The notes beneath the pieces were generated by a model. The model searched no databases and had not been told where the DNA came from. It was given only the letters and a program-made list of their open reading frames with translations. Source: Sneathia sanguinegens (GTDB lineage: Bacteria; Fusobacteriota; Fusobacteriia; Fusobacteriales; Leptotrichiaceae). Taken from it: DNA of 64,000 bases. The stretch lies in assembly GCF_042033325.1 (NCBI RefSeq), contig NZ_CP160095.1; one strand, given 5' to 3'. Positions 53,929 through 63,091 of this stretch are shown one piece after another (the first letter of the stretch is position 1; every line of letters begins with the position of its first letter). Position numbers and translations under genes: made by a program.

Positions 53929-54605
53929 ACCAATATCTCCTCTTTTACAAATTTCATTATATCTTTTTGAATATCATCAATACTTCTTAAAGAAGAAGCA
54001 TCAATGCAATTTACAATTTTCATATCATATAGTTTTGCAATTTTAATTGCAACGGTATATGCACGCTTTTTTTGTTCTTCATCAGCTTCTAAAATATCTT
54101 TTGTTGAAGAACCATCTATTTTATTTTTTCTATTTTTTAAGATTTTATTAGAAAATTCATAAGGCATATCTAATAAAATCATTAAATCAGGTTTTGGAAG
54201 AGCAAATTTATTCCACTCTAAATCAATTAACCAATTATTATATTCCATGAATTTATTTTCATCATCTATTCTATTAGCCTGATGAATAATATTTGAAATT
54301 GTATATCTATCAGCTATAATAATATAGCCTTCATTATATAGCTTTTCCCAATCAGACTTAAATGAGGCGTATCTATCTATGGCGAAGAAGCTAGAAGATG
54401 CAAAAATATTTACATCTTCATTTTTACCAAATTCTCCATTTAGATACATTTTGACTGGTTCACAAGCAGGACTGTTATAATTAGGGAAGCTAATTTTAGC
54501 TACTTTTAGCCCTAAATTAATTAGATTTTTGTATAAATAATCAGTTTGAGTTTGCTTACCACAACCATCAGTACCTTCTATAACTATTAATTTTCCTTTT
54601 ATCAT
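53925..54605 (-). CDS. Thymidylate kinase-like enzyme
   Basis: The 226-aa P-loop kinase has an N-terminal VIEGTDGCGKQTQTDYLYKN segment, a DR-Y motif (IADRYTISNI, about 98), a PDLMILLDMPYEFS segment (about 145), and a lid-like region near KNRKNKIDGSSTKDILEAD. It fits the dTMP kinase family. The P-loop is unusual: GK is followed by Gln-Thr, not the usual Thr/Ser-Thr, and the protein is a little longer than Tmk (about 205-213). So it could be dTMP kinase or a related (deoxy)nucleotide kinase. Overlaps by 4 bases at both ends. Confidence 0.8.
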   Translation of the reverse strand: MIKGKLIVIEGTDGCGKQTQTDYLYKNLINLGLKVAKISFPNYNSPACEPVKMYLNGEFGKNEDVNIFASSSFFAIDRYASFKSDWEKLYNEGYIIIADRYTISNIIHQANRIDDENKFMEYNNWLIDLEWNKFALPKPDLMILLDMPYEFSNKILKNRKNKIDGSSTKDILEADEEQKKRAYTVAIKIAKLYDMKIVNCIDASSLRSIDDIQKDIMKFVKEEILV

Positions 54606-55606
54606 AATAAATTTATACCTGCTTTTTCACAATTATCTTCAATATCTTTAGTCCATATTGAAGCTTGAACTTCACCAATGTGTGCAGCTTTTAAGAAGAG
54701 CATACATATTCTTGATTGACCTATACCTCCACCAATAGTTAAAGGTAGTTGATCAGAAAGTAACATTTCATGGAATTTTGATAGAGTAGTTATGCCAGCC
54801 TTAGCTAATTGTTCTTTTAAGGCAGTCTTATCAACTCTTATACCCATAGAAGACAATTCAAAAGCAATATCAAGAACTTCATTGTAGACAATAATATCTC
54901 CATTCAATTTCCAATCGTCATAATCTGGAGCACGACCATCGTGTTTTTCACCATTAGTCAATAAATCTCCAATTTGCATTATAAATACAGAACCGTATTT
55001 TTTAACAATTTCTTTTTCTCTTTCTTTAGGATCTAAAGTAGGATATAGATCAAGTAATTCTTGTGAAGTAATAAAATGTATTTCATCTGTTAAAAAAGGC
55101 TTGTAGTTAGGAATTTTTTTACAAAGCATTTCTTGAGTACGAAGAAAAACAGAATATATTTTTTTAACCATGTGTTGTAAAAATTCAATATTTCTATTTT
55201 CTTTTGTAATTATAGCTTCCCAATCCCATTGATCTACATAAATAGAATGAAGATTGTCTAGTTCTTCATCACGACGAATAGCATTCATATCTGTATAAAT
55301 ACCATAACCAGTTTTAACACCATATCTTTTTAAAGCATATCTTTTCCATTTTGCAAGAGAATGTACAATTTCTATTTCCTTTGCAGGATCTTCTAACATT
55401 TCAAAACGAACAGGTCTTTCAACACCATTTAAATTATCATTTAAACCTGTATCAGTTCTTACAAAAAGTGGGGCTGAAATTCTTGTTAATTTAAGTTCTT
55501 TTGCTAATTCAATTTCAAAAAAATCTTTTATAATTTTAATTAATATTTCAGTTTCAAGTATAGTTCTTTTTGATTTGTATCCAGCGGGTATTAATGTTTT
55601 TGACAT
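54602..55606 (-). CDS. asnA: Aspartate-ammonia ligase (asparagine synthetase AsnA)
   Basis: The 334-aa enzyme makes asparagine from aspartate, ammonia and ATP, and is related to class II tRNA synthetases. It shows APLFVRTDTGLNDNLNG, EIVHSLAKWKRYAL, RRDEELDNLHSIYVDQWDWE and the C-terminal LTIGGGIGQSRICMLFLKAAHIGEVQ, all AsnA hallmarks. Length is normal (about 330). In the operon between ligA and the kinase gene. Confidence 0.96.
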   Translation of the reverse strand: MSKTLIPAGYKSKRTILETEILIKIIKDFFEIELAKELKLTRISAPLFVRTDTGLNDNLNGVERPVRFEMLEDPAKEIEIVHSLAKWKRYALKRYGVKTGYGIYTDMNAIRRDEELDNLHSIYVDQWDWEAIITKENRNIEFLQHMVKKIYSVFLRTQEMLCKKIPNYKPFLTDEIHFITSQELLDLYPTLDPKEREKEIVKKYGSVFIMQIGDLLTNGEKHDGRAPDYDDWKLNGDIIVYNEVLDIAFELSSMGIRVDKTALKEQLAKAGITTLSKFHEMLLSDQLPLTIGGGIGQSRICMLFLKAAHIGEVQASIWTKDIEDNCEKAGINLL

Positions 55607-55616
55607 AAGTTCTCCT

Positions 55617-57608
55617 TTATTTTTTATTTTCTAAAATGTTTATAAAATCTGTTTCATTTAAAATTTGTATGTTTAATTTTTTAGCTTTTTCTAATTTAGA
55701 ACCAGCCTTGGCACCAACTATTAAATAGTTTAAATTTTTTGAAATGGTAGTTAAATATTTACCGCCATATGTTTCAATAATATCCTTAATTTCTTCTCTT
55801 TTGAAATTTTCAAGAGTTCCTGTTGCAAGGAAAGTTTTTCCACTAATATATTTATTATATTTTGTTATTTTTTCCTGAGTTTCTAAGATAAAACCTATTT
55901 CTTTTAAGCCTTTTATTAATCTTAAATTATTTTTATCTTTAAAAAATTCTATAATAGAAGAGGCTACTTTTTCTCCAACTCCTTTAATTTGAGCTAATTT
56001 TTCATAATCAGCTTGTATAAGTTCATCAATATTTGAAATATTATTACAAATAAGGTTTGCTGTTGTTTTACCAACATAAGGTATTCCAAGAGAGTAAAGA
56101 ACTTGATTAAAGCTATTATTTTTAGATTTTTCAATATTTTCAATTAAGTTATCGACATTTTTTTGACCTAACTTATCAAAAGTAATTAGATCATTTTTAA
56201 AATTCTTTAAATTATATATATCAAGTATATTGGTTATAAAGCCTAGTTTAATAAGTTTTTTTACTATTTTTTCTCCTAAGCCCTTTATATTCATACATTC
56301 TCTTGAAACAAAATATTCAATAGAACGCATAATTTTTTCTGGGCAAAAGGCATTCAAACATTTTATTGCTACCAAATTATCAAAAGTATGTAAGATTTCA
56401 TTACAACTAGGACAATGTGTAGGTATTTTTACTTCAACTTGACTCTTATCTCTTTTTGAAAAGACAACATTTATAACTTGTGGGATAATTTCAGCAGCTT
56501 TTTCTACAACAACAATATCATTTATTCTTATATCTTTTTTTCTAAGTTCATCAAAATTATGTAAAGATGCTCTTTTTACAATAGAACCAGATAAGTCAAT
56601 AGGTTCAAAATTTGCTACAGGAGTAATAACTCCAGTACGACCTACTTGAAAATCAATAGATAAAATTCTTGTTTCCTTTTGATCAGGTTTAAATTTATAT
56701 GCTATTGCCCATCTAGGACTTTTTGCTGTATAACCAAGAGTTTCATAAGTTGATAAATCATTGACTTTCAGTACTAAACCATCAGTTTCAAAATTTAATT
56801 TTTTTCTTGCAACATTCCAATAATCAATAGATTTTTTTAAAGAATCAAAATCATTATGTAATTCGAAGACATTTGCTGTATCAAAGCCTAAATCCTTTAA
56901 AAGTTTAATACTATCAAGATGAGTTGAAAGTCCAAAATCTTCTGTATTTATTACATAGTAAAGAAAACAAGCTAAATTTCTATTAGCTACTATTTTTGAG
57001 TCTAGTTGTCTTATTGTACCACTAGCAGCATTTCTAGGATTTGAAAAAACTTCTTCTCCATTAGCCTCTCTATCTTTATTTATTCTATTAAATTCAGAAA
57101 TTGGAAAAATAATTTCTCCACGAACTTCTATATCGATATCTTTTTTTAATATCTTAGGTATATTTTTTATTTGATAAATATTATCAGTAACATCTTCACC
57201 ATAAATACCGTCTCCTCTAGTTAAAGCTTGAACTAATCTTCCATTTTTATATTGTAAATCAATGCTTAAACCATCTAATTTTAATTCTAAGACATAACTA
57301 ATAGGGCTATTTAGAATTTTTCTTACTCTTAAATCAAAGTCTTTAATATCATCAATACTATAAGTATTAGCTAAACTTAACATAGGTCTTTTATGTTTTA
57401 CCTTATGAAATTTTGTATTAATAGAACCACCAACTTTTTGGCTAGGTGAATATTCATTTTTAAATTGAGGATATTCTTTTTCAATTTGTTCTAATTCTTT
57501 GAGTAAAAGATCGAATTCTTTATCAGAAATTAAACTTTCATTTTTTTCATAATAATAATATGAGTATTTTTCTATTAAATCTTTTAATTCTTTATATCTT
57601 TCTAACAT
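55617..57608 (-). CDS. ligA: NAD-dependent DNA ligase (LigA)
   Basis: The 663-aa enzyme has the Ia NAD-binding domain (YYYYEKNESLISDKEFD), the adenylation motif with the catalytic lysine in LELKLDGLSIDLQY (about 112), TRGDGIYGEDVT, an OB fold (GRTGVITPVA), a four-cysteine zinc finger (CPSCNEIL...CLNAFCPEK), helix-hairpin-helix repeats, and a C-terminal BRCT domain (KTFLATGTLENFKREEI). Length is typical. One-base overlap with guaB (TAATG). Confidence 0.97.
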   Translation of the reverse strand: MLERYKELKDLIEKYSYYYYEKNESLISDKEFDLLLKELEQIEKEYPQFKNEYSPSQKVGGSINTKFHKVKHKRPMLSLANTYSIDDIKDFDLRVRKILNSPISYVLELKLDGLSIDLQYKNGRLVQALTRGDGIYGEDVTDNIYQIKNIPKILKKDIDIEVRGEIIFPISEFNRINKDREANGEEVFSNPRNAASGTIRQLDSKIVANRNLACFLYYVINTEDFGLSTHLDSIKLLKDLGFDTANVFELHNDFDSLKKSIDYWNVARKKLNFETDGLVLKVNDLSTYETLGYTAKSPRWAIAYKFKPDQKETRILSIDFQVGRTGVITPVANFEPIDLSGSIVKRASLHNFDELRKKDIRINDIVVVEKAAEIIPQVINVVFSKRDKSQVEVKIPTHCPSCNEILHTFDNLVAIKCLNAFCPEKIMRSIEYFVSRECMNIKGLGEKIVKKLIKLGFITNILDIYNLKNFKNDLITFDKLGQKNVDNLIENIEKSKNNSFNQVLYSLGIPYVGKTTANLICNNISNIDELIQADYEKLAQIKGVGEKVASSIIEFFKDKNNLRLIKGLKEIGFILETQEKITKYNKYISGKTFLATGTLENFKREEIKDIIETYGGKYLTTISKNLNYLIVGAKAGSKLEKAKKLNIQILNETDFINILENKK

Positions 57609-59068
57609 TAATTTGCTCCAGAATAATTAGGTGCTTCCTTTGTTATAATAACATCATGAGGGTGAGATTCTTTAAGACCAGCATTAGTAATTTTTACAAA
57701 AACACCATTTTCTTTTAATTCTTGGATAGTCTTAGAACCACAGTAACCCATACCAGCACGAAGACCACCACATAATTGAAATACTGTATCTTTTAATTTA
57801 CCTTTAGCAGGAACCATAGATTCTATTCCTTCAGGTACAAGTTTATCTGTTGCAGCTTCTAATTGGAAATATCTATCTTTACTTCCTCTTTTCATTGCTA
57901 TAAGTGAACCCATACCTACATAGCTTTTATAGCTTCTACCATTATATAAGATTTCTTCACCTGGGGCTTCTTTTGTACCTGCAAGTAAACCACCAAGCAT
58001 TACACAATCAGCTCCAGCTGCAATGGCTTTTACAATATCACCAGATAATTTTATACCACCATCAGCAATAACACCTATTCCTAATGGATTACAATATTCA
58101 CTAACTTCCATAACAGCACTTAGTTGAGGCATACCAACACCAGCTACTACCCGAGTAGTACAAATAGATCCAGGACCTATACCAACTTTTACAGCATTAC
58201 AACCAGCTTCAACAAGGGCTTGTGCAGCTTCTTTAGTTACTATATTACCTCCAATAATTTGTAAATTAGGGAATTTTTGTCTTATTTCTTTAATTTTTTC
58301 TAGGACTCCTTTAGAATGTCCATGTGCAGAGTCAACAGTAATTATATCAACACCAGCTTCAACAAGGGCAGTAACCCTCTTAAGTGTATCTGTACCTATA
58401 CCAACAGCAGCACCAACACGAAGTCTTCCTTTTTTATCCTTACAAGCGTTAGGATAGTTTACTATATTATCAATATCTTTTATAGTAATTAAACCTTTTA
58501 AAATCTTCCCTTCAACTATAGGTAATTTTTCAATTCTATTTTCCAATAGTATTTTTTTAGCTTCTTCAAAAGTAATATTTGGATTAGCAGTTATTAAATT
58601 TTCCTTTGTCATAACATCAGTAACTTTAAGAGATAAATCTTCACGATATTTTAAATCACGATTAGTAATAATACCTAATAATTCATTTTTATCATTTATT
58701 ACAGGTAAACCAGAGATTCTATATTTTCTCATAAGATCATCAGCATCTTTTAGTATAGAATTAACATTAAGTGTAATAGGATTTGTAATCATACCACTTT
58801 CAGAACGCTTAACTTTATGAACTTCTTCAGCCTGTCTATCTATAGTCATATTCTTGTGTATAAAACCTATACCACCAACTCTAGCTAAGGCAATTGCAAG
58901 ATTAGATTCTGTTACAGTATCCATAGCAGCACTAAGAATAGGCACATTAAGTGTAATTTCTTTTGTTAATTTAGTTTTTAAAATAACTTCACTAGGAATA
59001 ACATTTGAAGCTTGTGGTATTAAAAGTACATCATCAAAGGTCAAACCTTCTTTAATAATTTTATTCAA
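57608..59068 (-). CDS. guaB: IMP dehydrogenase (GuaB)
   Basis: The 486-aa enzyme oxidises IMP to XMP, the entry to guanine nucleotides. It has a TIM barrel interrupted by two CBS domains (about 92-205), LTFDDVLLIPQAS at the N-terminus, the loop KVGIGPGSICTTRVVAGVG with the catalytic cysteine (about 304), and GGIKLSGDIVKAIAAGA. The start is a TTG at 59068 preceded by AGGAGGGA; no ATG gives the conserved N-terminus. It overlaps the propeller/UNG gene by 8 bases. Confidence 0.96.
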   Translation of the reverse strand: MNKIIKEGLTFDDVLLIPQASNVIPSEVILKTKLTKEITLNVPILSAAMDTVTESNLAIALARVGGIGFIHKNMTIDRQAEEVHKVKRSESGMITNPITLNVNSILKDADDLMRKYRISGLPVINDKNELLGIITNRDLKYREDLSLKVTDVMTKENLITANPNITFEEAKKILLENRIEKLPIVEGKILKGLITIKDIDNIVNYPNACKDKKGRLRVGAAVGIGTDTLKRVTALVEAGVDIITVDSAHGHSKGVLEKIKEIRQKFPNLQIIGGNIVTKEAAQALVEAGCNAVKVGIGPGSICTTRVVAGVGMPQLSAVMEVSEYCNPLGIGVIADGGIKLSGDIVKAIAAGADCVMLGGLLAGTKEAPGEEILYNGRSYKSYVGMGSLIAMKRGSKDRYFQLEAATDKLVPEGIESMVPAKGKLKDTVFQLCGGLRAGMGYCGSKTIQELKENGVFVKITNAGLKESHPHDVIITKEAPNYSGAN

Positions 59069-60686
59069 TTTTAGTCCCTCCTAACCAATTTATTATATTT
59101 TTTGTTTCAATAAAAGATTTACCATAAAAGAAATCTTTAGGATTATCTAACATTCCAGCATTAGCTGGATGATTGTGTATTATTTTTTTACCAGATAGTA
59201 TATATTTTCCAAATTGAGCTGCATCTTTTCCCCAAATAAGATAAGTTATATTTGGATTTTTAAGAGAAATATATTTTATTAAATCTTTAAAAATATTATC
59301 CCAAAATTTATGGTGAGAGCCAGACTCTCCAATTTCAACAGTTAAGGCAGAATTTAAGAGTAGAGCTCCTTGACTTTCCCAAGATTTAAATAATTTATCT
59401 GGAGGTAAAATTTTAAATTTACCTACTTCTATGTCGAGTAAAATATCAGCAATATCCTTATATTCATTATTGTATGAAAAATAAAGTAATTTTAATATAT
59501 TTTTAAGTGTTTTATTAACTAATTTGGTACCCCAAGATTTTGTCTTTATTTCAAAGGCAAGACCAGTAGCTATATTATATTGATAATAGGGATCTTTACC
59601 TATGATACATATCTTTTTATCAAAAAGACTGGTTTCAAAAGCTTTGAATATATTACTTTCATGTGGAGCATAATTTTTATTATTCATATTTAATTTTTTT
59701 ATGAAGTTTTCAATAGTCGAGACCCTTTCTGTTGTGAAAAATTCTGTATAATCTGGATGAATATTGTACATTTTCATAAATTTACCTATAACAGAAGTAT
59801 TGTCGTCATCAACTATTAATAAGGTTGCAATTTCTCCATCCTCACTTAGAGCATAAAGAGTATCTTCTTGATAAATTAATTTTTTTACTTCACTTTTGAA
59901 AATTTGAATTTTATTAATAACTTTGAATTTGTCGTTAGTAACTATAATTTCTCCCATAGAATTACCAAAATAGAACCATTCATCATCATTGGTTAAATAG
60001 GTTATTTTATAATCTGAAATGTGCTTATAATCATAAATTTCGCTAGTAGAAGCATCCCATATTTCAAGATAACCATTAAATTTTGTAGTTAATAAATTGA
60101 TACCAACTAATTTCATAAATATATTGTTATCCAATGAAGTAATATTACTTATTTCTTCTAAGTCAGAAGTAAATATTTTAATATTATTTGAATTTTCATC
60201 AGTTTTTCTATTTTTTAGTATAATATTTTCATTATAGATACAAACAGAATAATTGTTTGAATATTCTTGTGAAAGTTTAAGGCTTAATCTTTTATTTGAT
60301 AAAGTATCTATTAAATAAAGTGTTAAATCACTAGAGTTAATATATACAATTTTACCTAAAGGGCTAATAGCCATCGAGAGAATAGTGGCACTAGGTTTAA
60401 AAATACAAGCCATTATCTTTTTTGTAGAACTATCACATTTGTACACTTCATTTTTATTATTTGTTATATAAAAAGTAGAAGAAGCAAATAATTGATTCTC
60501 CTCTTTTATATAATTTATACTATCACAAAAACTTATTTTTCTTTTTAAGCACTTTGTTTCTTTATATTCATCATTGTAGAATATTAATTTTTCTCCTACG
60601 GTAATTAGATTATTCGTAAGAGGGTTTATTTCAAAATCTTTTGTTTTACAACTTGGTTTTATATAACATTTTAAGATAAGTTTCAT
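59061..60686 (-). CDS. Fusion of an N-terminal beta-propeller and a uracil-DNA glycosylase
   Basis: The 541-aa protein joins two parts in one uninterrupted frame. Residues 1 to about 315 are a run of four-stranded units ending in LTVYLID- or LEIWDAS-like strands (TLYLIDTLSNKRLSL, YLEIWDASTSEIYDY), read as a WD40-like propeller. Residues about 320-541 are family 1 uracil-DNA glycosylase: IIGKDPYYQYNIATGLAFEI (about 363; canonical GQDPYH), SQGALLLNSALTVE, ITYLIWGKDAAQFGK, and IHNHPANAG (canonical HPSPL). The catalytic Asp, Asn and His are kept, but the HPSPLS leucine loop is altered. It repairs uracil in DNA if active. The start is ATG 60686 with GTGGGA upstream; a GTG at 60701 is less likely. 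Two bases after trmB, 8-base overlap with guaB. Confidence 0.85.
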   Translation of the reverse strand: MKLILKCYIKPSCKTKDFEINPLTNNLITVGEKLIFYNDEYKETKCLKRKISFCDSINYIKEENQLFASSTFYITNNKNEVYKCDSSTKKIMACIFKPSATILSMAISPLGKIVYINSSDLTLYLIDTLSNKRLSLKLSQEYSNNYSVCIYNENIILKNRKTDENSNNIKIFTSDLEEISNITSLDNNIFMKLVGINLLTTKFNGYLEIWDASTSEIYDYKHISDYKITYLTNDDEWFYFGNSMGEIIVTNDKFKVINKIQIFKSEVKKLIYQEDTLYALSEDGEIATLLIVDDDNTSVIGKFMKMYNIHPDYTEFFTTERVSTIENFIKKLNMNNKNYAPHESNIFKAFETSLFDKKICIIGKDPYYQYNIATGLAFEIKTKSWGTKLVNKTLKNILKLLYFSYNNEYKDIADILLDIEVGKFKILPPDKLFKSWESQGALLLNSALTVEIGESGSHHKFWDNIFKDLIKYISLKNPNITYLIWGKDAAQFGKYILSGKKIIHNHPANAGMLDNPKDFFYGKSFIETKNIINWLGGTKIE

Positions 60687-60688
60687 AG

Positions 60689-61390
60689 TTAATTCCCACA
60701 CTTAGATATTTCTATATATTTAATTTTAATTTTTAATTTATTAGTAAATAAATGTTCAAATTCTGTCATAATATTTTCATTTACTAAATCTGTACTATGT
60801 AAATCAGCTGTATGATAAGCAACTTTAAAATTTTTATGTTTATCTACAAGTTCAAGTACGGAATTATAATAAGCTAAATGGTCTGTTTTAAAGTATATTT
60901 TACCCCCAGCTTTTAGCAGAGGGTAAATTTTATCTAACAAATCATTTGAAATTATTCTCTTTTTTTCATTTTTTTCCCAAGGATCTGGAAAATTTATATA
61001 AAGACCAGCCAATTCATTTTCTGAAAATAGTTTATCTAATTGACTTGCATCAAAGCGAATAAATTTAATATTTTTAAGTTCTTTATTTTTAGCCTTTCTA
61101 GCTGAAAAGATAAGGCGTTTAAATCTTAATTCATCACCTATATAATTACAATTTGGTCTTCTTGTAGCTAGTTCTAATAAGAAATTAGCACTACCAGAAC
61201 CTATTTCAAAATAAATATCATTTGTATTAGCAAAAATACTAGACCATTTGCCTTTGAATGAAAGTATTTCTTCTTGTGAGAAATATAGTAAATCTTCATA
61301 ATTAGGCATTTGAAACATATAGGGATTATAATTAATCTTTTGTTTATTGAAAAAATATGTCCAAAGTTCTTTTCCCTTATATTCTATCAT
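60689..61390 (-). CDS. trmB: tRNA (guanine-N7)-methyltransferase (TrmB)
   Basis: The 233-aa Rossmann methyltransferase makes m7G46 in tRNA. It has FEIGSGSANFLLELATRRP (SAM loop, about 58), YIGDELRFKRL, LYINFPDPWEKNEKKRIIS (the TrmB signature, about 132) and GGKIYFKTDHLAYYNSVLEL. N-terminal segment is short. One-base overlap with the preceding gene (TAATG). Confidence 0.94.
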   Translation of the reverse strand: MIEYKGKELWTYFFNKQKINYNPYMFQMPNYEDLLYFSQEEILSFKGKWSSIFANTNDIYFEIGSGSANFLLELATRRPNCNYIGDELRFKRLIFSARKAKNKELKNIKFIRFDASQLDKLFSENELAGLYINFPDPWEKNEKKRIISNDLLDKIYPLLKAGGKIYFKTDHLAYYNSVLELVDKHKNFKVAYHTADLHSTDLVNENIMTEFEHLFTNKLKIKIKYIEISKCGN

Positions 61391-62181
61391 TAGTTTGCAA
61401 CAGCTCCATCATCTACATATTTTTTTACTTCAGCATCCAAATTATATTTTTCTTTAATATCTTCTAAATATTTAGCAGTTTTTTCATTTAATTCTTTTTG
61501 GAATAAGTAACTTGAAATACGATTATATGCTTCTTGCATATCCATATTTTCAAAATCCTTTGTGTTGTCTACATAGTATCTACTAACTTTTTCTTCATTT
61601 ATAACGATATCTTTTGAACAAATAACATTAACAAAGAATTTTAATCTGACTTCCTTTTTTAAAATATCAATATCATTTGCATTTTTATTATAAAAATCAG
61701 ATTTTTTAGCTTCTTTATCTAGTAATTCAAAAAGAAGCATAGTTTTAATTAAATTAGGATCACCCTTTGTAAATACAATGTCTTCTTTCTTTAAAGTAAC
61801 TGTATCTTCCATATTATGTACTAAAGAACTAACTAAGTCTTGTTCCAAACCGTAGTTAACTTCATTATTTAATTCATTTTTTATAATATCATGAGCCTTA
61901 GAAAAAGGTATTTTACTCTTTTCAAAGAATTCTTTATTTTCATTATATTTGTCAATAATAGCATTTTCAGTAACAATTACACGGGGTTCTACAGTTTTAT
62001 GCATATAGAAATGGATAAGTTCATTTTTTTCAAGATATTTTAAATCTCTAAGTTCTGTTTCAGAAAAGTTGTAATTGTAACTTTCATTATATATAGCTCT
62101 TGAAACTAATAGATTAGTAATAGCCTCTTTGTTGTATTTCATGGCTTTTAATTCATCTTCAGTTAGTTCAAGTGTTAACAT
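61390..62181 (-). CDS. Cytoplasmic SurA-N/trigger-factor-like helical protein, unassigned
   Basis: I start at the ATG 62181 with AAAGGAGG upstream; the longer frame would run into the tRNA-Leu gene. The 263-aa protein has no signal peptide. It is almost all helix and has two similar halves: ITENAIIDKYNENKEFFEKS-like VTENAIIDKYNENKEFF at about 75, and VINEEKVSRYYVDNTKDFE at about 201, each followed by a long helix. The pattern V-x-E-x-x-I/V-x-x-Y-x-x-N is typical of the substrate-binding arms of SurA/PpiC-type isomerases, but no parvulin domain is present. Function unknown; a chaperone-like role is a guess. One-base overlap with trmB. Confidence 0.6.
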   Translation of the reverse strand: MLTLELTEDELKAMKYNKEAITNLLVSRAIYNESYNYNFSETELRDLKYLEKNELIHFYMHKTVEPRVIVTENAIIDKYNENKEFFEKSKIPFSKAHDIIKNELNNEVNYGLEQDLVSSLVHNMEDTVTLKKEDIVFTKGDPNLIKTMLLFELLDKEAKKSDFYNKNANDIDILKKEVRLKFFVNVICSKDIVINEEKVSRYYVDNTKDFENMDMQEAYNRISSYLFQKELNEKTAKYLEDIKEKYNLDAEVKKYVDDGAVAN

Positions 62182-62207
62182 AAATATTCCTCCTTTATAT
62201 ATAAAAA

Positions 62208-62294
62208 TGGTACCTAGGAAGGGACTTGAACCCTTATGGATTTCTCCGTCAGATTTTGAGTCTGATGCGTCTACCATTTCGCCACCCAGGCACC
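62208..62294 (-). tRNA. tRNA-Leu (anticodon CAA)
   Basis: An 87-base class II tRNA on the minus strand. Acceptor GGTGCCT pairs with AGGTACC (one G-U), D-arm TGGCGAAATGGTAGACGCA, anticodon arm TCAGA-CTCAAAA-TCTGA with CAA at 34-36, a long variable arm, and T-arm AAGGG-TTCAAGT-CCCTT. The discriminator is A; CCA is not encoded after it. It reads UUG codons. Own promoter upstream; the next gene follows by 27 bases. Confidence 0.95.
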
Positions 62295-62309
62295 TAAAAT
62301 TTATATCTT

Positions 62310-62338
62310 ATTTTATAAGATTTTAATTAAAAAGTCAA
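62310..62338 (-). promoter_or_regulatory. Promoter of the tRNA-Leu gene and following operon
   Basis: Minus-strand -35 TTGACT (62333-62338), 17 bases, -10 TAAAAT (62310-62315); the mature tRNA begins 16 bases on. It overlaps the 3' end of xth. It could also drive the downstream operon beginning at 62181. Confidence 0.75.
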
Positions 62339-63091
62339 GTCCATATTTAATTCAATTGGGCAGTGATCTGAGCCTAAAATATCTGAATGTATTTTAGAAT
62401 TTATAAGTAAGGGTTTTAAATTGTCAGAGATTAAGAAATAGTCTATTCTCCAACCTGTATTTTTCGCTCTAGCATTTGCTCTATAAGACCACCAAGTATA
62501 AGCAAATTCCTTTGTTGGATAAAGATATCTAAAAGTATCTATATAAGCATTAGATATTAAATTATCAAATTTATTTCTTTCTTCTTTTGTGAAACCTGCA
62601 TTTTTTGTATTGCTTTTTGGATTTTTAAGGTCAATTTCATTGTGAGCTACATTAAGATCACCACAAATAATAACTGCTTTTTTTTCTTTTAAGCTATTTA
62701 AATAGTCAAGAAATGCATCTTCCCAAGTCATTCTGTAATCTAATCTTAATAAACCATCTTTTGAATTAGGTGTATAAACAGTGACAAAGAAAAAAGTGTC
62801 ATACTCAAGTGTTATAACCCGACCTTCTTTATCGTGTTCTTCTATTCCAATTCCATAGGTTATTGATAAGGGTTTTTTCTTTGTAAATATTGCTGTTCCT
62901 GAATAACCCTTTCTTTCTGCATAATTCCAATATATATAATAGTCATCTAGTGAAAAGTCAATTTGATTTGCAGAAAGTTTAATTTCTTGTAAGGCAATAA
63001 TATCTGGCTTACTTTCAGCTAAAAAATCTAAAAAGCCTTTTTTTAAAACAGCTCTAAAACCATTCACATTCCATGAAATACATTTTAACAT
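62327..63091 (-). CDS. xth: Exodeoxyribonuclease III (AP endonuclease, Xth/ExoA)
   Basis: The 254-aa enzyme nicks DNA at abasic sites and has 3'-5' exonuclease activity. It has CISWNVNGFRAVLKKGF, DIIALQEIKLSANQ (metal-binding glutamate), GYSGTAIFTKKKP, ICGDLNVAHNEIDLKNP, YTWWSYR, WRIDYFLIS and the terminal SDHCPIELNM with the catalytic His/Asp. It is the natural next step after uracil-DNA glycosylase, which is encoded nearby. Overlaps the upstream transporter by 7 bases. Confidence 0.96.
   Translation of the reverse strand: MLKCISWNVNGFRAVLKKGFLDFLAESKPDIIALQEIKLSANQIDFSLDDYYIYWNYAERKGYSGTAIFTKKKPLSITYGIGIEEHDKEGRVITLEYDTFFFVTVYTPNSKDGLLRLDYRMTWEDAFLDYLNSLKEKKAVIICGDLNVAHNEIDLKNPKSNTKNAGFTKEERNKFDNLISNAYIDTFRYLYPTKEFAYTWWSYRANARAKNTGWRIDYFLISDNLKPLLINSKIHSDILGSDHCPIELNMDLTF

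Noticed and set aside
60900..60935. Hairpin with GGGTAAA inside trmB as a terminator
   Set aside because: It lies within conserved coding sequence (AGGKIYFKTD) and has no T tract.
62182..62277. N-terminal extension of the SurA-arm-like protein
   Set aside because: It would read into the tRNA-Leu gene; the ATG at 62181 has an ideal AAAGGAGG site.
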